64,000 bases of DNA from assembly GCF_004364325.1 (NCBI RefSeq), contig NZ_SOCP01000028.1:26205-90204 (forward strand), written 5' to 3'. Positions within the stretch are counted from its first letter, which is position 1; each line of letters begins with the position of its first letter. The stretch is from Actinophytocola oryzae. Its GTDB lineage: Bacteria; Actinomycetota; Actinomycetes; Mycobacteriales; Pseudonocardiaceae. Of the stretch, positions 15,994-24,338 are shown one piece after another. Under the pieces are notes generated by a model. That model saw only the letters and a program-made list of their open reading frames with translations. It searched no databases and was not told where the DNA came from. Both the position numbers and the translations under genes were made by a program.

Positions 15994-16515
15994 GTGACGG
16001 CACCTGGGATCCGACCCCAGTCCGAGGGCGGGAAGAAGTGGTTGGCGGACAAGCTGGTCGCTCTCGATCCGCACAAGGCCGAGCTGTGTCATCTACTGTG
16101 CCGGGCACTGAGCGCGAGGCGTGTCGTCGAGGCGGGGACCTCCTACGGTGTCTCGACGATCTATCTCGCCGCCGCGGTGCGGGACACGATCGCCGCGAGC
16201 GGGGGCGAGGGCGAGGTGATCGGCGCCGAGCACGAACCGGGCAAGGCGGCGGCAGCGCGTGAGAACCTGGCGGAGGCCGGGCTGGCGGACTATGTGGACG
16301 TCCGCGAGGGCGACCTGCGATCCCGATGGCACTGCCCGCGTTGGAACTGGTGGCGCCAAGGCGCCGTTCCTGGGCGTTGGTGGTGTGCGACAACGAGTCA
16401 GCGGCCACAGGCAGTACGCGGACTACCTCGGCTATGTCCGCGATCCCGCGGGCCCTTTCACATCGGTCACCGTGCCGGGCCGTGGCGGCATGGAGATCTC
16501 CATGAAGACTATGCA
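15994..16515 (+). pseudogene. Broken class I SAM O-methyltransferase gene
   Basis: The N-terminal half reads in one frame: GGKKWLADKL, then VVEAGTSYGVSTIYLA (SAM-binding motif I) and EVIGAEHEPGKA, up to the EGDLR motif at about 16320. The sequence then jumps to another frame as IPMALPALELVAP with about 15 residues missing, continues ALVVCDN, and shifts again to SGHRQYADYLGYVRDP and GGMEISMK. At least two frameshifts plus a deletion make this a decayed gene. The original was probably a small-molecule or cation-dependent O-methyltransferase of about 200 residues. Confidence 0.75.
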
Positions 16516-16658
16516 ACCGGGGCTCGACAGGCGACCGTCCGGTCACCCGAGAAGAATCGTCGGATCTCCGCGGCGATCAGGGGCGTTTTGGGCATCCCGG
16601 CCGCCAGCATCCGGCTGCCGCAGTGGCGGGATACCTGAGAGATCGGGCGAGTATCCGC

Positions 16659-17033
16659 TTACTCCGCGGTGTTGCCTGTCGTGGTCGAGACGATGTCGTC
16701 GGCCAGTGGTGCGACTGTGTCAATGATCGTCTTCACTGTCTCGCCGGGCACGCCTGCCGCGGTCAGTGCCTCGTGCAGATGGGTGGCCACCCGGTCGAAA
16801 TGGTGCCTGGCGATGCCGAGGCCGCGGTGCACGTCCTTCATCGACCGGCCTCGGTACTCGTCCGGTCCGCCGAGTACCTTCGCGAAGAACTCGACCTGCA
16901 TGCCCTTCAGTCGGGCGATGTTGACGCCGGTGAAGAACTGGGCCAGTTCGGGATCGGCCAGCACCCGGTCGTAGAAGTCATCGACGACCACGATCAGTGC
17001 GTCCTGGCCGCCGATATCCGCGTAAATGCCCAT
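16659..17033 (-). CDS. glbN: Group I truncated haemoglobin
   Basis: A 124-residue truncated haemoglobin, of normal length for group I. The B-helix DDFYDRV supplies Tyr B10, the E-helix region reads RLKGMQVEFFAKVLGGP, and DVHRGLGI carries the proximal His F8 of the haem. Group I members bind O2 tightly and often detoxify NO or supply oxygen. The ATG at 17033 follows GAGGGATTAC; longer in-frame starts upstream lie inside the promoter. A 35-bp operator-like repeat of the same design as at lcp1 sits 33-67 bases upstream, so this gene is probably co-regulated with the rubber oxygenase. Confidence 0.88.
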   Translation of the reverse strand: MGIYADIGGQDALIVVVDDFYDRVLADPELAQFFTGVNIARLKGMQVEFFAKVLGGPDEYRGRSMKDVHRGLGIARHHFDRVATHLHEALTAAGVPGETVKTIIDTVAPLADDIVSTTTGNTAE

Positions 17034-17065
17034 GTAATCCCTCGTGTTCGAAGCAAGAGATATAA

Positions 17066-17100
17066 TGATATGAAGATATGCAGTGCATATGACCGTATCA
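17066..17100. promoter_or_regulatory. Predicted operator upstream of the truncated haemoglobin gene
   Basis: TGATA at 17066 and TATCA at 17096 enclose exactly 25 bases, the same 35-bp span as at 687-721 and 13090-13124. An inner perfect palindrome ATATGCA-G-TGCATAT lies at its centre. The region is unusually AT-rich and also contains TATAAT at 17061. Confidence 0.65.
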
Positions 17101-17347
17101 CGGGAAGTATAGCCGAGCAGCGGAACGCCTTGTTGCGGTAGATCGCTGTCGTGAACCCTCCGCACTCGGGTCCGTGCGGGCGTCGGACGGCAGCGCCGCC
17201 GGCACGGTATGGGTCACGGGGTGTTGACATCGGTAGGCGCACGCGAGTACGTACGACAGTTGACTCCACGCTGGTTGGTGTTGGTGGCGTGTTGCCAGGC
17301 GGTGAGTTCGGTTCATCGCCCGCTGGAGGCGGGCCGGCGCGTTCTTC
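17101..17347. other. Stretch without a recognisable gene
   Basis: Between the haemoglobin promoter and the AlkD-like fragment I see no convincing coding frame, tRNA or repeat. The minus-strand continuation of the AlkD-like fragment is frame-broken here and no longer matches the family. Confidence 0.4.
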
Positions 17348-17521
17348 ACACACCAGCAGCGCCAGCAGCCGCGCCGCGCTGTCGCCGGTCGCCCACAGCT
17401 CCACCGCGAGGTCCTGCTGCGTCTTCAACCGCTTCGCGACCGCACGCAGGCCCCCGGTCACGGCATAACGGACATTCGGCAAGGCCAGCCGGTTCGCCTG
17501 ACGAGTGGTGTGACATCCCAA
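17348..17521 (-). pseudogene. Fragment of an AlkD-like DNA alkylation repair gene
   Basis: The minus strand encodes a short match to the central HEAT-like repeats of AlkD-type DNA glycosylases: LRAVAKRLKTQQDLAVELWATG followed by SAARLLALLVC, split here only for description. The usual protein is about 220 residues; neither a proper start nor the following conserved DNA-binding segment is present, and the frame runs into unrelated low-complexity sequence. It is a decayed remnant. Confidence 0.55.
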
Positions 17522-17579
17522 CAGGGCCTGTTAATCTCCGGAACGGGTCGGGGGACTCGTGACATCTGGGGGTGTCCAC

Positions 17580-19826
17580 ATGCGGTTGCTTACCGCTGCG
17601 TTGTTGACGGCTGCCGTGGTCGTCGCTGTTCCCGCAAGTCCGGCCGCGGTGGCCGAGGCACCGGCCGCCGGCTCGACCTATACCGCGCTGTCACCGACCC
17701 GGGTGCTCGACACCCGTACCGGTGGTCAGCCGATCGGGCCCGCGAGCTCGACCTCCGTCGACCTGTCCGGGCGGGTGCCGGCCTCGGCGACCGCGGTCGT
17801 GTTCAACCTGACCGGGACCGAGCCGACCGCGAACACGTTCCTCACGGTCTCGCCGCACGGGCAGGCGCGGCCCGCGGTGTCGAACCTGAACCTCCGCGTC
17901 GGCGAGACCCGGGCCAACCTCGTGACCGTGGTCGTCGGCGCGGCCCGCGTGCTCGACCTCTACAACAACGCCGGCCGCACCCACGCCATCGCCGACCTGG
18001 CGGGGTACTACTCGACCGGCGCCGGGTCGCGGTTCCTGCCGGTGCAGCCGAGCCGCGCGCTGAGCGAGCACGTCGGACCGGGGAGCACCACGACGGTGGA
18101 CCTCTCGTGGGCCATCCCGCCGTCGGCGACCGCGGTCGTGCTCAACGTGACCGCCGCCAACTCCACCGGGGACACGTTCGTCACCGCGTGGCCCGCCGGC
18201 ACGACCCGGCCGAACGCCTCGACGGTGAACGTGCCGGTCGGGGCCACCAACCCCAACCTCACGACCGTCGCGGTGGGTGCCGGCCGGCTCGTCAGCATCT
18301 ACAACAACGCCGGGCAGCTCGACCTCGTGGTCGACATCCAGGGCTTCTACACACCGGACTTCGGCGCCTTGTTCACCCCGCTGTCGCCGAAGCGGATCTT
18401 CGACACCCGGGACGGCACCGGGGCCTCGAGCGCGACGCCCATCAGCCAGGGGTGGCACCGGAGCGTCTCGCCGGGCGCGGCGGTGCCGGCGGAGGCCATC
18501 GGCGCCGTCGTCAACATCACCGGGATCGACCCGACGGCCGATACGTACGTCACCGCCTGGCAGTACACCAACCTCCACGGGCCCTTCACGTCCAACCTGA
18601 ACCTGGTGCGCGGCCAGACGGCGGCGAACCTCGCGGTGGTCGAGATCAACGACGACGTCGGCGCGGCACGCTTCTACGCGTACAACAACGCGGGCGACAC
18701 GCACGTGGCCATGGACCTGGCCGGCTACTTCTCGATGCCGAACGCGCCGTGCACACACGACTGCGCGTACGTCTGGGGCAGCAACGGTGGGTACCTCGGC
18801 GTCGGGACGCGGACGTACAACTCCATGCCGACGCCGCTGTACGGGTTGTCCGGCGTGGTGTCGGTCGCGTCCCGCACGGCGGCGCTCGACGACGGCTCAC
18901 TCTGGTCCTGGGGCTTCAACGGCGCCCACAACATGGGTGACGACTGGGGCCTCACCGCGTACGTGCCGTTCCCGGTGCGAGTGCCCGGGTTCACCGGCGC
19001 CATCGCGGTCGCCGACACGGACGGCGCGGGCTTCTCCCCCACCCAGTTCGCGTTGAAGGCCGACGGGACCGTGTGGTCCTGGGGCACCGACGCGTACGGC
19101 ACGCTGGGCACCGGCGGCGTGTGGTCCAACTCCGGGCGACCACAGCGGGTCTCCGGGCTCACCGGTGTCACGGCGATCGCGGGCGGTACGGCCTCCGGTT
19201 ACGCGCTGCGGAACGACGGCACGGTCTGGGCGTGGGGCTGGAACAAGGACGGCCAGCTCGGCACCGGGTCGACCGCCGCGGAGTCGAACGTGCCGGTCCG
19301 GGTCAGCGGGCTCGCCAATGTCGTCGACATCTCCGCGATGGGGAACAACGCGGTCGCCATCACCGCGGACGGCAGCCTCTGGGTGTGGGGCTCCAACGCG
19401 AAAGGCACTCTGGGCAACGGCACGACGGGCGGTATCTCCCGGGTCCCGGTGCGGGTCTCCGGGCTGAACGACGTGGTCGCCGCCGACGCCGACGGCGAGA
19501 ACGGCTACGCGGTACAGAGCGACGGCACGGTGTGGTCGTGGGGCTCGGGCGACTGGGCGGGCCTCGGCGACGGCAGCAACTGCGTGGACTGCGTCCGGAA
19601 CGTGCCGGGCCGGGTGGACGGCATCACCGGCGCGGTCGACGTGGTCAGCCACTACAGCGGCGCGCAGGTGCTGGACTCCACGGGACACGTCTGGCTGTGG
19701 GGCTGGAACCAGAGCGGGGACGTGGGCATCCCGCCGAGCAGTGCGCCCGTGCTGCGCCCGATGCAGAACCCGTACCTGACCGGTGTCACCGTCCTCGGCG
19801 ACGGCGGCCAGGCGCTGGCGCCGTGA
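17580..19826 (+). CDS. Secreted protein with three N-terminal beta repeats and RCC1-type repeats
   Basis: A 748-residue exported protein. A Sec signal (MRLLTAALLTAAVVVAV to about residue 30) is followed by three copies of a domain of about 110 residues, near 35-140, 145-250 and 255-385. Each begins with a variant of LSPTRVLDTR, has an ATAVVFNLTG-type core and ends in YNNAG with a DLAGYY-like close. Such units are common in actinobacterial secreted proteins. The remainder holds about six RCC1 repeats of about 50 residues (pattern DGTVWSWG then LGTG), predicting a beta-propeller. The ATG at 17580 follows GGGGGTG; an in-frame GTG at 17559 is possible. A cell-surface binding role is likely; the partner is unknown. 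Confidence 0.82.
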   Translation: MRLLTAALLTAAVVVAVPASPAAVAEAPAAGSTYTALSPTRVLDTRTGGQPIGPASSTSVDLSGRVPASATAVVFNLTGTEPTANTFLTVSPHGQARPAVSNLNLRVGETRANLVTVVVGAARVLDLYNNAGRTHAIADLAGYYSTGAGSRFLPVQPSRALSEHVGPGSTTTVDLSWAIPPSATAVVLNVTAANSTGDTFVTAWPAGTTRPNASTVNVPVGATNPNLTTVAVGAGRLVSIYNNAGQLDLVVDIQGFYTPDFGALFTPLSPKRIFDTRDGTGASSATPISQGWHRSVSPGAAVPAEAIGAVVNITGIDPTADTYVTAWQYTNLHGPFTSNLNLVRGQTAANLAVVEINDDVGAARFYAYNNAGDTHVAMDLAGYFSMPNAPCTHDCAYVWGSNGGYLGVGTRTYNSMPTPLYGLSGVVSVASRTAALDDGSLWSWGFNGAHNMGDDWGLTAYVPFPVRVPGFTGAIAVADTDGAGFSPTQFALKADGTVWSWGTDAYGTLGTGGVWSNSGRPQRVSGLTGVTAIAGGTASGYALRNDGTVWAWGWNKDGQLGTGSTAAESNVPVRVSGLANVVDISAMGNNAVAITADGSLWVWGSNAKGTLGNGTTGGISRVPVRVSGLNDVVAADADGENGYAVQSDGTVWSWGSGDWAGLGDGSNCVDCVRNVPGRVDGITGAVDVVSHYSGAQVLDSTGHVWLWGWNQSGDVGIPPSSAPVLRPMQNPYLTGVTVLGDGGQALAP

Positions 19827-19944
19827 TCACAGGGCGGCAGCGATGACGAACGTCACCACGGCCGCGGCGAGCACAAGGGGTCTGCTGCACCGTTAGGTGA
19901 CATCTGAGTTGGCTTGCCCAGTGGTGAACTGGGAGGATGTCGGT

Positions 19945-20049
19945 GTGCCCAAGCCCTAACCCCAGGAGTTCCGCGACGATGTCGTGCGGGTTGCCCGTGA
20001 CCGTGAGCCCGGCGTGACGGTTGAGCAGATCGGCAAGGACTTCGGGGTC
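19945..20049 (+). pseudogene. IS3-family transposase orfA remnant
   Basis: From GTG 19945 the frame reads MPKP, stop, PQEFRDDVVRVARDREPG then VTVEQIGKDFGV, matching the start of IS3-family OrfA proteins (helix-turn-helix subunit). A stop replaces the expected Tyr codon at the fifth position, and the match ends after about 35 codons. It is a dead fragment. Confidence 0.7.
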
Positions 20050-20159
20050 GTGGACGAGCGCGTGGTCGGCCGGATCACCGCCGACCTCACCGCGTTCTAC
20101 GCCCACGCCGCGGGCAGCTCGGCCACCTGTCCGGATGCGCGTCCGGACCGCGAGGAGCA

Positions 20160-20430
20160 GTGACGCCCGCGGGCAGCACGACCCCGAACCAGCCGACACC
20201 CGCGTTGTCGGCGAACAAACCGCCGATGCGCCCCGAGGGCAATGGAGGTGTTGTACGCCATGGTGTTCAACGACATGGCCGCTCCGAACGTCTCGGGTGC
20301 GGCGGCGAGTGTCATGTTGACCCGCGCCCCAGATCACCAGCGCGACGACGGGCCGACCGGTCCGCGGCCCAGCTCGAGCAGCAGGGGCAACGCGGCACCA
20401 ACGAGAACACGAACGGCGTTGCTACGCCAA
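20160..20430 (-). pseudogene. Decayed MFS transporter fragment
   Basis: The minus strand carries pieces of a major facilitator permease in more than one frame: NAVRVLVGAALPLLLELG, then MTLAAAPETFGAAMSLNTMA with YNTSIALGA, then in another frame IGGLFADNAGVGWFG. The APE...SLN...A.N.GIALGA.IGG pattern is typical of drug or sugar efflux MFS proteins around helices 10-12. At least one frameshift and missing flanks show it is not functional. Confidence 0.6.
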
Positions 20431-20599
20431 TACTTTCCCAAGGTACCGACTGTCTCGATGGGACGCTCCGGAGATCGAAGCGGGCTCCGCAGCACTGAAC
20501 AGCAGGCCACGCAAGACACTCAGCTGGAAGACCCCGGCCGAAGCACCAGACGAACTGCACTCTCACAACAATAAGCTGGTCTTGCGACCACTGGTTGAA

Positions 20600-21012
20600 T
20601 CCGGTGGTCGAGCCGCGAGGTCAGAATGGAAGACGCATCCCGGTCGAATGGTGATGGTGCCGGCTGCGGAGTCGAGAGCAGCGGTGGTGAGTGATGTCTT
20701 GCAGTGGTCGGCCATGGATCAGCCGACAACCGATTTCGAGTATCAGTCGATGACGGTGGCGAGGTAGGTGATGTCGCGACCAGTTTCGTGCCGGGCGCGC
20801 CGGCGGTGAAGTCCGACCCAGGAGATCTGGGATGCGGTGGGTCGTGTCCGGGTCGGTGGTGATGGGTCGCCACGTGCGTGGCTGGCAGGCGGCCAGGCCC
20901 AGGTCACGCCTCAACGGACGGACCAGTTCGTCAGACACCGGCTCGCCTGAGCGGGCGAGCACGGCGTGGATGCGTCGGTAGCCGTAGGTGCCGTGGTTGG
21001 CCAGCAGGACGC
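20600..21012 (-). pseudogene. IS3-family transposase orfB (integrase core) remnant
   Basis: The minus strand reads VLLANHGTYGYRRIHAVLAR, SGEPVSDELVRPLRRDLGLAACQPRTW and, after a frame change, DFTAGAPGTKLV. These are the segments leading into the DDE integrase core of IS3-type OrfB. The catalytic core itself is broken by frameshifts. Its orientation is opposite to the orfA fragment at 19945, so they come from different insertions. Confidence 0.7.
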
Positions 21013-21309
21013 CGAGATGCAGATGAACGGTCCCGTCTACGGAAAACCGCTCAACCAGAACGCGCTCGACGCCCGGAAACGGCGCGGCTACAAGGGATCA
21101 CCGCTGTTCAGCTACCGTGACACGCTCGAGTACGCCGTTGTGCGCCCAGAGGCCGCGTCGATCGTTTGCTATGCGTTCGCCCAAGCCGGAGGCGCCTCGG
21201 AGGATGGCTGTGAGGTAGATCCATAGGATGAAAACGTGCAGCGCGGTCTGATCAACCGTGTCGGGCAGAGCCAGCGAAAGTCGGCGACTCCCGTCTCGCA
21301 GGCGGCGAG

Positions 21310-21475
21310 CGCTGAAGGATGGTAAGGATTCTCCCGGTGTGGCGCGGATGTACTGCGGTGCGCTGGGCAAGACCGGGAACTGTCGGATCGGGGTGAGCGT
21401 ACACGCGGTCACCGACTGGGCCTCCGCGGCGATCGACTGGCGGGTGTTCCTGCCGGAGTCCTGGGACGGTCGGCG
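21310..21475 (+). pseudogene. IS701/IS4-type transposase fragment
   Basis: A short plus-strand stretch encodes SPGVARMYCGALGKTGNCRI followed by GVSVHAVTDWASAAIDWR and VFLPESWDG. This is characteristic of the region after the first catalytic Asp in IS701-like DDE transposases. Flanking parts of the roughly 400-residue protein are absent. Confidence 0.65.
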
Positions 21476-21978
21476 TCGAGGTCCTCGAGGTGGATGCCGA
21501 GCGCGCCGCCGTGGCGGCAGGCGGTATCGGTGTGCAGGCGGAACAGAAGTGCGTCGAGGGCAGCCCTCGGTGACAACGGGGAGATTCGTGTACCGCCACG
21601 CCTTTCTCCGCAACGAATGTTTTCGCGACGGCGAGCGACTTGCGCAATTAGTCCGTTTCGTCCATAGGGGGCAGTGAGCCTTCGTCGGCGAGGCAGGGCG
21701 GGCCCGCCGGGTGCCGAGCGGTCTGCGGGGTGAGCGAGGTGGCAACTTGCGGTCAGCTCAGGGTCCGTACTTTGCTTTCATGTCATGGTTTGCGAGCCGG
21801 CGTTGTGATCAAACCGGTCGTTCACGGGAGGTCGCCGACGGTGGTAGCGGTCGTCTGTCAGGCAGTTCGATGCGATGTACACCGGAGTACGTTGTCGCAC
21901 CTACGGAAACCAGTTCTTTCGTCCGCGGCAAGGGTTCGTGAAGAAACGCCCACGTAGGACGGCCCATGTCATTGGGAG
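21476..21978. other. Intergenic stretch before the luxR gene
   Basis: About 500 bases with no convincing coding frame on either strand. Short open frames here lack family resemblance and normal codon pattern. The last part should hold the promoter of the LuxR regulator gene, but no clear -35/-10 pair stands out. Confidence 0.4.
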
Positions 21979-21987
21979 GTGTCGGTA

Positions 21988-22608
21988 GTGATAAAGGTGG
22001 ACATCCGGGACAAATCTCCTGTGTACGCCGCGGGCCTCATGACAATTCTGACCGAAGGGGGACTGAATGTACTGTCTGCCAAGCCAACGCTGAAGGACAC
22101 GCTGTCCTGGCGTGCGGACGTCTTCATGATCGACCCCGGTCTGGTGTGCGAGGCCGAGTTCGCCGAGTTCCTCGCCACGGCCACCCGGCTCGCCCCCGTA
22201 CTGCTGCTCGTCGATCACGTCGACGAGGACATGAGCACCGAGTACGCCACACTCGGTGCTCGTGGTGCCGTCAACCGCTCCGCCAGTGGTGCCGCGGTCA
22301 TCACGGCGGTCAGGGCACTGGCGGACGGCGGCGAGTTCTGGACAGGTGCCGCGCCGGATCTCGAGCCGGAGCCGGACTTCCGGGACGTGGACACGTTGTC
22401 GCCCCGCGAACTGCAGGTACTCGGCCAGATCGCCCGAGGGCTCACCCACGGCCAGATCGCGAACCGGCTGGCGATCAGCACGCACACAGTGGACACCTAC
22501 GTCAAACGGATCCGGTCGAAGCTGTCCATCGGCAACAAGGCCGAACTGACTCGGGCGGCTATCCTGGGAACGTTGTCGGCGGACGCCACGGGATCCGGGA
22601 ACTGCTGA
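21988..22608 (+). CDS. LuxR/NarL-type response regulator, likely cluster regulator
   Basis: A 206-residue protein with an N-terminal receiver-like domain (residues about 1-120) and a C-terminal LuxR helix-turn-helix (about 135-195: LSPRELQVLGQIARGL, NRLAISTHTVDTYVKRIRSKL). The receiver keeps an Asp at the usual phosphorylation strand (VFMIDPG), but its acidic pocket is atypical (VDIRDKSP), so control by phosphorylation is uncertain. The GTG at 21988 lies eight bases after GGGAGG; another in-frame GTG at 21979 overlaps that ribosome site. It is the first intact gene after the transposon remnants and faces the minus-strand ACP/ketosynthase operon, a usual place for a pathway regulator. Confidence 0.82.
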   Translation: MIKVDIRDKSPVYAAGLMTILTEGGLNVLSAKPTLKDTLSWRADVFMIDPGLVCEAEFAEFLATATRLAPVLLLVDHVDEDMSTEYATLGARGAVNRSASGAAVITAVRALADGGEFWTGAAPDLEPEPDFRDVDTLSPRELQVLGQIARGLTHGQIANRLAISTHTVDTYVKRIRSKLSIGNKAELTRAAILGTLSADATGSGNC

Positions 22609-22628
22609 CTCCCGTCGCGCCGGCGGCG

Positions 22629-23279
22629 TCACGGTATTCGCCGCACGACAGCCCGCAACACGTCCTGGTCGTGCTGGTGCACGGTCACTGTCACCGGACC
22701 GCGCTCGCCGTGTTCGGTGCTCGCCGCCACCTGCCAGGGTTTCCCCCGCACGGCGTACCGGAGGAAACACGCGTCGACCTCGATCGGCCCCCCCGGGGCC
22801 GTCATGCCCGCCTCTCGCAGTGCCGACTCCAGGAGCACCAACCCGGGAACGTGGTCGTTCCGGGCCGCCGTACCGCGCACGAACCGGTACACCCCCGGCG
22901 ACATGAAACGCAGCTCGGCCTCACCTCGGCAGCGCGGAGTCCCGGAAGAGCAGGCGCTGACCGTGTACGCCAGCGCGGTCAGCTGGCCTCGACGAAGCAC
23001 GGCGTTGTGGCACAACACTTCCACGCGCACGGCATCGGCAGGCGTGTCCGCCGCGGCGGAGTCCTGCCAGGACAGTCGTTCGAGAATGACGTGGTGGTCG
23101 GTGGGCACGTGGTAACCGAGGTGCGCGGCGAGGATCCCGCCCAGTCGTACCGCGTTCGCCGAGAGCATGTGGCCTGCCGGCCGGTCGTGGGGCCAGCTGA
23201 TCGTGGCCTCGAACTTCTCGCCGCCCAGCTCATGCCACCCGTCGAGGACAGCCGGTGCGATGATCTCCGCCGCCGTCAC
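22629..23279 (-). CDS. AfsA-type hotdog-fold protein
   Basis: A 216-residue protein resembling the A-factor biosynthesis (AfsA/ScbA) family. The N-terminal repeat has GGILAAHLGYHVP and HHVILERLSW, and the C-terminal repeat DHVPGLVLLESALREAG, close to the family's DHVPG.LLLE.AR.A signature. AfsA condenses beta-ketoacyl chains with dihydroxyacetone phosphate toward gamma-butyrolactone signals. This copy is shorter than the usual 300 or so residues and has Leu-Arg-Glu in place of the family's AARQA. It overlaps the aldo/keto reductase gene by four bases and ends the operon. A dehydratase-like role on ACP-bound intermediates is the main alternative. Confidence 0.65.
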   Translation of the reverse strand: MTAAEIIAPAVLDGWHELGGEKFEATISWPHDRPAGHMLSANAVRLGGILAAHLGYHVPTDHHVILERLSWQDSAAADTPADAVRVEVLCHNAVLRRGQLTALAYTVSACSSGTPRCRGEAELRFMSPGVYRFVRGTAARNDHVPGLVLLESALREAGMTAPGGPIEVDACFLRYAVRGKPWQVAASTEHGERGPVTVTVHQHDQDVLRAVVRRIP

Positions 23280-24310
23280 CCGTGCCGCCTTCGTGCGGCG
23301 GGATCACCGAGCTCCGGTGCCTGCCATCCCGCGTCCTCGGCGTTGAACGTGGTGCCCGGCGCGACGATCTCGTCGATCCGGTCGAGGACATCGGGACCGA
23401 GGCTGACCTGCGGGGCCGACAGCAGGCCGGACAACTGCTCGGGGGTTCTCGGCCCGATGATCGCCGACGTCACCACCGGGTGTTCGAGCACGAACGCCAG
23501 GGCGAGCTCCGTCATGGACAGTCCGCTCTGCTCGGCGAGCTCTGCCAGGTCGTCCGTCACGGCCAGCTTCTCCTGGTTGGCACGCAACGACATGTCGTAC
23601 CGCCGCGGCCACCGTGCGGACCGCTTCGTGTCTGGCACGGCCTTTCCGGAGCGGTACCTGCCGGTCAGCCAGCCGCCCGCCAGCGGACTCCAGGTGACCA
23701 CACCCATGTCGTGGCGGCGGCAGGCCGGCAGGACGTCGGCCTCGACTCCCCTTGCCAGCAGGGAGTACGGCGGCTGCTCGCACACGAACCGTTCGGTCGA
23801 ACGTCTTTCGGCGCTCCACTGCGCCTCGACGATCTGGTCGGCCGGGAAGGTGGAGCTGCCCAGATAGCGGACCTTGCCGGTCCGGACCAGGTCGGTGAGC
23901 GCGCCGAGTGTCTCGTCGATGTCGGTCATCGGATCCGGGCGGTGCACCTGGTACAGGTCGATCCAGTCGGTGCCCAGCCGCCGCAGGCTGTTCTCGGCCG
24001 CTTGGATGATCCACCGGCGGGAGTTGCCCCGGAAGTTCGGATCGGGTCCCATCGGCGCGTGGACCTTGGTACACAGCACGATGTGCTCGCGGCCGTGTCG
24101 CCGCGCGAGTGCCTTGCCGATGATCTCCTCCGTGCGGCCCGCGGAGTAGACGTCGGCGGTGTCGATGAAGTTGATCCCGGCGTCCAGCGCCTCGTCGATG
24201 ATCCGGATCGAGCTGTCGGTGTCGTTGTGGCCCCATGAGCCCAGCATCAACGTGCCGAGGCACAGCGGGCTCACCCGCATCCCGGTCCGTCCGAGGTACC
24301 TGTACCGCAC
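23276..24310 (-). CDS. Aldo/keto reductase
   Basis: A 344-residue NADPH-dependent aldo/keto reductase. The catalytic tetrad is intact: D50 and Y55 in FIDTADVYS, K82 in LCTKVH and H123 in YQVHRPD. The C-terminal SAIIGPRTPEQL segment belongs to the cofactor site. It resembles general-stress-protein-69/YajO-like reductases. It is translationally coupled to the AfsA-type gene and follows the acyl-AMP ligase by 28 bases. In this operon it could reduce a beta-keto group, a butenolide precursor or a sugar intermediate. Confidence 0.85.
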   Translation of the reverse strand: MRYRYLGRTGMRVSPLCLGTLMLGSWGHNDTDSSIRIIDEALDAGINFIDTADVYSAGRTEEIIGKALARRHGREHIVLCTKVHAPMGPDPNFRGNSRRWIIQAAENSLRRLGTDWIDLYQVHRPDPMTDIDETLGALTDLVRTGKVRYLGSSTFPADQIVEAQWSAERRSTERFVCEQPPYSLLARGVEADVLPACRRHDMGVVTWSPLAGGWLTGRYRSGKAVPDTKRSARWPRRYDMSLRANQEKLAVTDDLAELAEQSGLSMTELALAFVLEHPVVTSAIIGPRTPEQLSGLLSAPQVSLGPDVLDRIDEIVAPGTTFNAEDAGWQAPELGDPAARRRHG

Positions 24311-24338
24311 CCGTCACACCCTTCGTGGAGTCGGCTCG

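Noticed and set aside
17640..19800. Regular repeats that might suggest a CRISPR or tandem DNA repeat
   Set aside because: The periodicity is at protein level (about 110 and about 50 residues) with diverged DNA; these are beta-repeat and RCC1 domains.
20966..21226. Plus-strand 86-codon frame between transposase remnants
   Set aside because: Part of it is antisense to the IS3 orfB fragment and the rest (GKPLNQNALDARKRRGYKG) matches nothing I recognise; not enough to call a gene.
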